Shown: positions 1 to 5,583 of the stretch, in pieces
How positions within the stretch are numbered: position 1 is the first letter of the stretch
Layout of the letters: the number at the start of each line of letters is the position of its first letter
Translations under genes and position numbers: made by a program
Notes under the pieces: generated by a model
Told to the model about the DNA's origin: nothing
The model's database searches: none
What the model saw: only the letters and a program-made list of their open reading frames with translations
Source: Candidatus Omnitrophota bacterium
GTDB lineage: Bacteria > Omnitrophota > Gorgyraeia > Duberdicusellales > 4484-171
Assembly (NCBI GenBank): GCA_003644405.1
Contig: QNCE01000019.1
Location: forward strand, 1 to 16,812
Reading direction: 5' to 3'
Length of the DNA: 16,812 nucleotides

Positions 1-30
1 ACATTTTAGACCTTATTTTCAAGAGAAAAA

Positions 31-156
31 AGGCTGCCTTTTGTTTTAATTTTAAAATCGCGAGAATCTTTTTCTAGGAGCATCCAGTTAACTGCTGCTA
101 TTTTTATCCTAACCCTCTATAATGTAAAAAGTTGTGAAAAATAAGAAAGGCAGCCT
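31..156. repeat. Long-range inverted repeat AGGCTGCCTTT / AAAGGCAGCCT
   Basis: AGGCTGCCTTT at 31-41 is the exact reverse complement of AAAGGCAGCCT at 146-156, an 11-base match separated by 104 bases. The left arm is also part of a small hairpin of its own (AAAAGG-CTG-CCTTTT, 28-42) followed by GTTTT, which could act as a weak terminator for transcription entering from the left. Read on the minus strand, the distal arm is followed by a run of T. Function is unknown. Confidence 0.55.
85..94. promoter_or_regulatory. Palindrome CAGTTAACTG, copy 1
   Basis: This is a perfect 10-base palindrome, repeated identically at 296-305. It ends 23 bases before a TATAAT hexamer at 118-123. The second copy also lies upstream of a TATAAT. 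It may be a binding site for a dimeric regulator, but no regulator is visible in the window. Confidence 0.3.
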
Positions 157-177
157 ATCTTAAAAAGAGGTTAGGAT
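106..177. repeat. Imperfect inverted repeat ATCCTAACCCTCT / AGAGGTTAGGAT
   Basis: ATCCTAACCCTCT at 106-118 pairs with AGAGGTTAGGAT at 166-177, with one base missing in the second arm. Its arms interleave with those of the 31/146 repeat (order A, B, A', B'), so as RNA the two could only form together as a pseudoknot or else as alternatives. The left arm overlaps the TATAAT at 118-123. Confidence 0.45.
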
Positions 178-295
178 GGATAAAAAGAAACTGTAAGGAG
201 CATAATAAGCGAAAGAACGGGAAGGCACCTTTAGAGCTTGCTGGCATTTCAATAAAAGGGTTAGATTGGGTTCGTTTTTCTCTAAGAATTAACAA

Positions 296-305
296 CAGTT
301 AACTG
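296..305. promoter_or_regulatory. Palindrome CAGTTAACTG, copy 2
   Basis: Second identical copy of the palindrome at 85-94. It ends 21 bases before the -35 hexamer of the predicted dnaA promoter, a position typical of activator or distal repressor sites. The regulatory role is inferred only from the repetition and the placement. Confidence 0.3.
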
Positions 306-326
306 AACACTACACAAAAATAAATA

Positions 327-354
327 TTGCAAAGAAAAAAAAGGAGAGTATAAT
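327..354 (+). promoter_or_regulatory. Predicted sigma70-type promoter of dnaA
   Basis: TTGCAA at 327-332 (-35) and a consensus TATAAT at 349-354 (-10) are separated by 16 bases, the same spacing as in the clear tRNA promoter at 8032-8059. Transcription would start near 361, giving a leader of about 60 nt that contains all three DnaA-box-like sites. A short GAGAG (344-348) / CTCTC (365-369) inverted repeat flanks the -10 hexamer. Confidence 0.6.
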
Positions 355-384
355 TATTTTAATTCTCTCTATACCATATCAGTC

Positions 385-413
385 TGTGAATAACCTGTGA
401 ATTTTGTGAATTA
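385..413 (-). promoter_or_regulatory. Cluster of three DnaA-box-like sites in the dnaA leader
   Basis: Three same-orientation sites: TGTGAATAA (385-393), the complement of the perfect box TTATTCACA; TGTGAATTT (396-404), with two mismatches to TTATNCACA; and TGTGAATTA (405-413), with one mismatch. They lie between the predicted transcription start and the dnaA ATG. DnaA binding here would fit autorepression and/or the left half of a bipartite origin. The perfect box is well supported; the other two are weaker. Confidence 0.65.
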
Positions 414-420
414 ACCAACA

Positions 421-1749
421 ATGGAAAATCTTTGGGGTAAATGTCTAGAAGAGCTCAAAAAGATTTTAGGAAAAATTTCCTTTGATACCTGGATCGCTCC
501 TTTAAATTTAAAAACCCTCTCTGAAGATAAAGTAGTTTTAGAGGTCCCTGATAATTTCTTCAAACAGTGGGTAGAAACAAATTACCTTTTACAAATTAAA
601 CAATGTTTAAGAGACATTGCCTATAAAGATTTTCAAATAAATTTTGAAGTTAACCCTAAGCTTTTAAAAAAAAGAACGAACAAAATTTTCCGCCATATAC
701 ATGACAGTTTTAAAGAAGAACCTCAAGATTCTCTTCGACTCAACCCTCGATTTACATTTAACAACTTTATAGTGGGAGCTTGTAATCGCATGGCTTACGC
801 GGCTAGCTTAGCAGTGGCTAACGCTCCAGGTAAATCTTACAATCCTTTATTTATTTATGGAGGAGTGGGCTTAGGAAAAACGCATCTTATGCAGGCTATT
901 GCCCATTATATTCTTGAGAAAACCCAAAAAACCAAAGTAAAGTATATCTCCTCGGAGAGATTTACAAATGAGCTTATTCTTTCTATTCAAAATAGAACTA
1001 CTCCATGGTTTCGCCAAAAATACCGAGGTATAGATGTACTTCTTATTGATGATATCCATTTCCTTTCAGGAAAAGAGGCGGTTCAGGAAGAGTTTTTTCA
1101 CACCTTTAATGAGCTCTATGATTATCACAAACAGATAATTATTTCTTCAGATAAACCCCCTAAAGAAATCCCTAAATTGGAAGATAGATTGGTATCTCGA
1201 TTTAGTTGGGGGTTAATTGTAGATATTCAACCGCCTGATTTAGAAACAAGAATAGCTATACTTAAGAAAAAGGTGGAAAAAGAGCCGGTTAAAATAGAAG
1301 AGGAAGTAATTAATTTCATTGCTGAGAATATTACCACCAACATTAGAGAAATGGAGGGGGCATTAATTAGAATTATTGCCTACTCTCTAATAGAAAATAA
1401 ACCTATTACTTTGAGTTTAGCTAAGGAAATTTTAAAGGATATGGTAAAAGAAATTTACCGAAGAATTACTCCTGAAATTATTTTAGAAAAAGTAGCTAAT
1501 TATTTCAACCTTTCCCTTCAAGAAATTAAAAAAAACAGGCGAAATAAAAATATCGTTTTACCCAGACAAATTGGTATGTATCTTATAAGAGAATTAACTG
1601 AACTTTCTTTACCAGAGATTGGTAGTTTTTGGGGGGCAAAACATCATACTACTATTCTTTATGCTCATCGAAAAATAAAAGATTTAATAAAAAGGGATGA
1701 AAAAGTAAAAAGTATTGTTAACAATTTAACACAACTAATTAAGAGTTGA
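421..1749 (+). CDS. dnaA: Chromosomal replication initiator protein DnaA
   Basis: DnaA binds origin DnaA boxes, forms an ATP-dependent filament, opens the duplex and recruits the helicase. At 442 residues it is of normal length. Domain I spans about 1-80 (WGKCLEELK, TWIAPL). The domain II linker is short (about 81-105). Domain III, the AAA+ core, has Walker A GGVGLGKTH (147-155), Walker B LLIDDIHF (207-214), sensor I IISSDKPP (240-247), the arginine-finger region LEDRLVSRF (253-261) and sensor II REMEGAL (309-315). Domain IV carries the DNA-binding signature GSFWGAKHHTTILYAHRKI (401-419). An in-frame stop at 412-414 makes 421 the first possible start. No Shine-Dalgarno sequence is visible. 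DnaA-box-like sites in its leader and just after its stop suggest autoregulation. Confidence 0.98.
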   Translation: MENLWGKCLEELKKILGKISFDTWIAPLNLKTLSEDKVVLEVPDNFFKQWVETNYLLQIKQCLRDIAYKDFQINFEVNPKLLKKRTNKIFRHIHDSFKEEPQDSLRLNPRFTFNNFIVGACNRMAYAASLAVANAPGKSYNPLFIYGGVGLGKTHLMQAIAHYILEKTQKTKVKYISSERFTNELILSIQNRTTPWFRQKYRGIDVLLIDDIHFLSGKEAVQEEFFHTFNELYDYHKQIIISSDKPPKEIPKLEDRLVSRFSWGLIVDIQPPDLETRIAILKKKVEKEPVKIEEEVINFIAENITTNIREMEGALIRIIAYSLIENKPITLSLAKEILKDMVKEIYRRITPEIILEKVANYFNLSLQEIKKNRRNKNIVLPRQIGMYLIRELTELSLPEIGSFWGAKHHTTILYAHRKIKDLIKRDEKVKSIVNNLTQLIKS

Positions 1750-1851
1750 TTGTGGATAAAATCATTTTATTTTTCATATTTTTTGGTAAAATATAATTAA
1801 TTAAATTTATTCACACTCTTTACTATTACTACTCTTTAAATAATTTTAAAA
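1750..1851. other. oriC: Candidate replication origin (oriC) in the dnaA-dnaN gap
   Basis: This 102-base AT-rich gap starts with a perfect DnaA box on the minus strand (TGTGGATAA, 1751-1759), two bases after the dnaA stop. A second perfect box on the plus strand (TTATTCACA) is at 1807-1815. Next come a DnaA-trio-like run (1820-1834) and a pure A/T stretch except for two C/G bases up to the dnaN ATG. A TATAAT at 1792-1797 could be the -10 of a dnaN promoter, though no good -35 is visible. Box, trio and AT-rich DNA in this order match the basal unwinding system described in Bacillus subtilis. Use as an origin in vivo is inferred. Confidence 0.7.
1820..1834 (+). promoter_or_regulatory. DnaA-trio-like element beside a perfect DnaA box
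   Basis: The top strand reads TTA CTA TTA CTA CTC, so the complementary strand read 3' to 5' is AAT GAT AAT GAT GAG. Four of the five triplets fit the published DnaA-trio consensus (3'-[G/A]A[T/A]-5'), and the last differs in its third base. It begins four bases after the DnaA box at 1807-1815 and runs into AT-rich DNA, the arrangement from which DnaA loads onto single-stranded DNA. Confidence 0.6.
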
Positions 1852-2949
1852 ATGAGATTCAGTATAGAGCAACCTATTTTGTTAACAACTCTTCAAAGAG
1901 TAGCAAGCTTTTCTATTTCTAGACAAAATTTTCCCATTTTAAACTGTGTTTTAATAGAAACTTTTAAAGAAAAAATAAAATTTATTACTACAGATTTAAA
2001 TATCACCATAATTACCTATACTTCCGCAGGAGAAATCGAAAGAGAAGGAAAACTTGCGATACCTACCAAAAAAATTCTTTCCATAGTAAGAGAATTACCT
2101 AAAGAAAGAGTTATTTTAGAATCTTATAAGAACAACCTTTTAATAAAATGTGGAAAAATTGAGTTTAAGATAAATGGAATGGATCCTCAAGAATTTCCTC
2201 AAATAGAAGAGGTTAAAGAAAAAACTTTAATAGAAATTAATCCTCAAGATTTAACAGAGATGATTAAGTTAACTTCTTTTTGTGTAGGAATGGAGGATGT
2301 CAATTATGTGTTAAATGGAATATTTTTTGAAATCTATGAAGATCAACTAAAATTAGTTGCTACTGATGGGAAAAGGTTATCTTTTATTAAAAGAAAACTA
2401 CCTTCTCTTCAATCTAACTTAACAACAAAACTTAGTTTTATTCTTCCTATAAAAGCTATCCAAGAGTTGATTAAGATTATAAAAGACTCAGAAGAAGTAT
2501 TTATTTTTGTAGAGAAAAATAATATAGGGTTTGATTTAAAACATACCCTTTTTATTACTAAACCCATAGAAGGAGAATTTCCTAACTATTCTCAATATAT
2601 CCCCCAACCTACAGAGACGAAACTTACTATTAAAAGGAAGGATTTGTTATCTGCTTTAAAAAGAGCAGAACTTTTATCTACTAGTGATTATCCCGGGGTA
2701 AAATTAGAGTTAAAAAAAGAAGAACTTCTTCTTTCTAAAACCACACCTCAATTAGGGGAAGTTAAAGAATCAATACCCGCTAATTTTAAAGGAACCTCTT
2801 TACAAATAGGATTTAATCCATCTTATTTAATAGATGTGTTAAGTAATTTAGAAGAAGAGGAGGTTAGTTTTGAAATTTATGGTCCAGAGAAACCAGCGGT
2901 CTTAAGATTAGAAGATTATATATACCTAGTCTTACCTATGAAGCTTTAA
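1852..2949 (+). CDS. dnaN: DNA polymerase III beta subunit (sliding clamp)
   Basis: The beta clamp is a ring-shaped dimer that tethers DNA polymerase III and repair factors to DNA. The 365 residues are of family length and fit three repeated clamp domains of about 120 residues. Recognisable stretches are NFPILNCVLIE (26-36), LNGIFFE (154-160), LVATDGKRLS (168-177), GEFPNY (241-246), NPSYLIDVL (322-330) and the C-terminal YLVLPMKL (358-365), which corresponds to the usual VMPMRL end that helps form the partner-binding pocket. The start ATG follows an A/T-only stretch with no Shine-Dalgarno sequence; an in-frame stop at 1837-1839 limits any upstream start. The next gene begins one base after the stop, so the two are probably co-transcribed. 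Confidence 0.97.
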   Translation: MRFSIEQPILLTTLQRVASFSISRQNFPILNCVLIETFKEKIKFITTDLNITIITYTSAGEIEREGKLAIPTKKILSIVRELPKERVILESYKNNLLIKCGKIEFKINGMDPQEFPQIEEVKEKTLIEINPQDLTEMIKLTSFCVGMEDVNYVLNGIFFEIYEDQLKLVATDGKRLSFIKRKLPSLQSNLTTKLSFILPIKAIQELIKIIKDSEEVFIFVEKNNIGFDLKHTLFITKPIEGEFPNYSQYIPQPTETKLTIKRKDLLSALKRAELLSTSDYPGVKLELKKEELLLSKTTPQLGEVKESIPANFKGTSLQIGFNPSYLIDVLSNLEEEEVSFEIYGPEKPAVLRLEDYIYLVLPMKL

Positions 2950-2950
2950 T

Positions 2951-3229
2951 GTGCCTCAACATATTAAAAAATTAATTAATGATTTTGTAAAAGATATAAA
3001 GAAGGGTAAAAGAAGGAAAGAAAAAATTACCTCTTTAATAGAAGAGCTGCTAGATATAAATACCAGAAAACATATAAAATCGTATAGAGTTTACAAAGAT
3101 ACCTTAACTATCTATGTAGATTCTTCTATTTGGGGTTATCAAATTAACCTTTGGAAAAACAAGCTTCTTAAAAAACTAGAAGAGGAAGTAGGAATAACGG
3201 ATTTAAAAGTAAGGTTATCAAAAAGATAA
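2951..3229 (+). CDS. dciA: DciA-like protein (DUF721), probable replicative helicase loader/operator
   Basis: This short 92-residue protein has a very basic N-terminus (KDIKKGKRRKEK, 14-25) and a C-terminal half resembling the DUF721/DciA core: SYRVYKDTLTIYVDSSIWGYQINLWKNKLLKKL (44-76) followed by ITDLKVRL. The pattern LTIYVDSSIWGYQL-like then a helix is typical of the family. DciA is the widespread, ancestral partner that helps place DnaB helicase at origins; DUF721 genes commonly sit between dnaN/recF and gyrB, as here. The start is GTG at 2951, one base after dnaN stops, with no in-frame ATG nearby. It is shorter than most DciA proteins, with little before the core. The family call is fairly secure from motif and context; the helicase function is inferred. 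Confidence 0.75.
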   Translation: MPQHIKKLINDFVKDIKKGKRRKEKITSLIEELLDINTRKHIKSYRVYKDTLTIYVDSSIWGYQINLWKNKLLKKLEEEVGITDLKVRLSKR

Positions 3230-3230
3230 G

Positions 3231-5579
3231 ATGGAGAGAAAAAAATACGATGCGACTACTATTCAGGTCCTTGGAGGTATAGAGGCGGTTCGCAAAAGGC
3301 CAGCGATGTATATAGGAGATACCTCCATAAGGGGCCTACACCATTTAGTTTACGAGGTTGTAGATAACTCTATCGATGAAGCTACAGCAGGGTTCTGTGA
3401 TAAAATTAAGGTTAGCATTCACTCTGATAACAGCGTTACTGTAGAGGATAATGGAAGGGGTATTCCTGTGGATATCCATAAAAAAGAAAAGAAGCCAGCG
3501 ATAGAGGTGGTTCTTACTACTCTTCATGCAGGAGGAAAATTCGATAATCGTGTCTACAAAGTAGCAGGGGGATTACATGGTGTAGGAGTGAGTGTAGTTA
3601 ACGCTTTAAGCGAGTGGTTAGAGGTAGAAATAAGAAGAGAAGGTAAAGTTTACCACCAGCGCTATCGAAAAGGGAAACCCATTACTTCCCTTAAAGTTAT
3701 TGGGAAAGCAAAAACTACTGGGACAAAGATTACTTTTAAACCGGACAGAACCATCTTTTCTAAGACGGAATTTTCTTTTGATTACCTTTCTCAACGTCTG
3801 CGTGAATTAGCTTTCTTAAATAAAAATTTAGAAATACTCCTTATTGATGAACGTTATGATAAGGAGGCAACCTTTAAGTTCAAAGGAGGCCTAGTTTCCT
3901 TCATTGAGTATCTTAATCGTAACAAAAACCCTCTTCATAAAAAAATTCTCTATTTCTGTAAACAGAAGGAAACAATTGTGGTAGAGGGGGCTTTACAGTA
4001 CAACGATGGCTACAAAGAAACAATTTTTACCTTTGCTAATAATATAAATACTGTCGAAGGAGGAACCCATCTTACCGGGTTTAAAACAGCTTTAACTAGA
4101 GCAATAAATCAGTATGCACGGAGCAAAAATCTTTTAAAGGATTTAGGTAATATTTCAGGGGAAGATGTAAGAGAAGGTTTATGTGCGGTAATTAATGTTA
4201 AACTTCCTAATCCTCAGTTCGAAGGTCAAACTAAGACGAAGTTGGGCAACTCAGAAGTTGAAGGGATAACTACCTCTGTGGTTTTTGAGACACTCATTTC
4301 TTTTTTTGAAGAAAACCCCTCTATTGCTAACAAGATTATAGAGAAGGCAGTTCTGGCAGCAAGAGCAAGGGAGGCAGCACGTAAAGCCAGAGAGCTAACA
4401 AGGAGAAAAGGAGCCTTAGATACCACTAATCTCCCTGGTAAACTTGCTGATTGTTCCGAAAAAGACCCTCGGATTTGTGAGCTGTTCATTGTAGAAGGAG
4501 AATCCGCAGGAGGGAGCGCTAAACAAGCTAGAGATAGAACATTTCAGGCAATTCTCCCTATAAAGGGAAAAATTTTAAATGTGGAGAAGGCCCGTTTAGA
4601 TAAAGTGTTAAGTAACGAGGAAATAAAAACTATTGTATTCACTTTAGGAACAGGAATCGGTGAGGAATTCGATATTAATAAGCTTAGGTACCATAAAGTG
4701 ATTATTATGGCTGATGCTGATGTGGATGGGTCTCATATAAGAACATTACTTCTCACTTTTTTCTATCGGCAACTTCCCCAGTTAATTCAAGAAGGATACA
4801 TTTATATAGCCCAACCTCCTTTGTATAGAGTTTGGACAAAAAACTATCAAGAGTATATTCATACAGAGAAAGAGATGAACGAGATTATTCTTACGTTGGG
4901 AACAAAGGCGATGAGCCTCTTTATTCTTAAGAAGAAACAAGCTCAATTGGTTTCCCAGAAGAATTTCAAAAAACTCATAGAGAATCTTATAGAATTTGAA
5001 AAACTAGCGCTTGCTTTAGAGAAAAAAGGGATACCTTTAAAGAGCTATCTAGATGCTACAGAGGAAAAGAAACAACGCTACCCTCTTTACTATCTTATAG
5101 TGAACAGTAAAGCAATCTTTGCTTTTGACGACGAACAGTTAGCTTCCTATGAGGAAGAAGAACTCAGCGCTGTGGAAATTTTTGAATCCTATCAGATTAA
5201 AGAAATAGGAGAAAACTTAGCTAAGATAGGAGTTTCCCTTAAAGATTATCTGGAAGGAGAGAAAGAAAAGTTTCTTTTAAAGCAGGGAGTAACTAAAGAA
5301 GAGAGGAGGGTTAGAAGTTTAAAAGAAGTCCTAGAGGCAGTAAGAAAAGAAGCTACTCGGGGGATGCACATTCAGAGATACAAGGGCTTAGGAGAGATGA
5401 ACCCTTCTCAACTTTGGGAAAGCACTATGGATCCTACTCAGCGCACCCTTATCCAAGTTACCTTAGAAGACGCAGTAGAGGCAGATAGAATTTTTACCAT
5501 CCTGATGGGTGAGCACGCCCAGCCAAGGAGAGAATTTATTCAAACCCACGCCCATCAGGTAAAAAATCTGGATATTTAA
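3231..5579 (+). CDS. gyrB: DNA gyrase subunit B
   Basis: GyrB is the ATPase half of gyrase, which introduces negative supercoils together with GyrA. The N-terminus has the GHKL ATPase motifs EVVDNSIDEA (42-51), DNGRGIP (73-79) and GGLHGVGVSVVNALS (113-127); QTKTKLGN (333-340) carries the ATP-contacting lysine loop. The TOPRIM domain has EGESAGG (422-428) and DADVDGSHI (495-503). Between LYRV (531-534) and IQRYKGLGEMNP (714-725) lies about 180 residues of lysine/glutamate-rich sequence, explaining the length of 782: E. coli GyrB (804 aa) has an insertion at this point, while many bacterial GyrBs near 640 aa do not. The gene starts one base after dciA ends and is four bases from gyrA. Confidence 0.97.
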   Translation: MERKKYDATTIQVLGGIEAVRKRPAMYIGDTSIRGLHHLVYEVVDNSIDEATAGFCDKIKVSIHSDNSVTVEDNGRGIPVDIHKKEKKPAIEVVLTTLHAGGKFDNRVYKVAGGLHGVGVSVVNALSEWLEVEIRREGKVYHQRYRKGKPITSLKVIGKAKTTGTKITFKPDRTIFSKTEFSFDYLSQRLRELAFLNKNLEILLIDERYDKEATFKFKGGLVSFIEYLNRNKNPLHKKILYFCKQKETIVVEGALQYNDGYKETIFTFANNINTVEGGTHLTGFKTALTRAINQYARSKNLLKDLGNISGEDVREGLCAVINVKLPNPQFEGQTKTKLGNSEVEGITTSVVFETLISFFEENPSIANKIIEKAVLAARAREAARKARELTRRKGALDTTNLPGKLADCSEKDPRICELFIVEGESAGGSAKQARDRTFQAILPIKGKILNVEKARLDKVLSNEEIKTIVFTLGTGIGEEFDINKLRYHKVIIMADADVDGSHIRTLLLTFFYRQLPQLIQEGYIYIAQPPLYRVWTKNYQEYIHTEKEMNEIILTLGTKAMSLFILKKKQAQLVSQKNFKKLIENLIEFEKLALALEKKGIPLKSYLDATEEKKQRYPLYYLIVNSKAIFAFDDEQLASYEEEELSAVEIFESYQIKEIGENLAKIGVSLKDYLEGEKEKFLLKQGVTKEERRVRSLKEVLEAVRKEATRGMHIQRYKGLGEMNPSQLWESTMDPTQRTLIQVTLEDAVEADRIFTILMGEHAQPRREFIQTHAHQVKNLDI

Positions 5580-5583
5580 AAAG

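Larger units (their letters stand above)
1..420. other. Non-coding region upstream of dnaA (origin-left / regulatory)
   Basis: No open reading frame of useful length is visible on either strand, and I recognise no known structured RNA here; RNase P, SRP and tmRNA core motifs and rpmH were looked for and not seen. The stretch is AT-rich. It holds two long-range inverted repeats, two copies of a 10-base palindrome, an isolated TATAAT at 118-123 without a good -35, the dnaA promoter, and DnaA-box-like sites next to the gene. A further weak DnaA-box-like site, TTTTTCACA on the minus strand at 133-141, has one mismatch to TTATNCACA. Position beside dnaA suggests a role in replication initiation or dnaA control; this is inference. 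Confidence 0.6.

Noticed and set aside
1..420. CRISPR array, RNase P RNA, SRP RNA or tmRNA near the origin
   Set aside because: No regularly spaced direct repeats and none of the conserved core motifs of those RNAs were seen.
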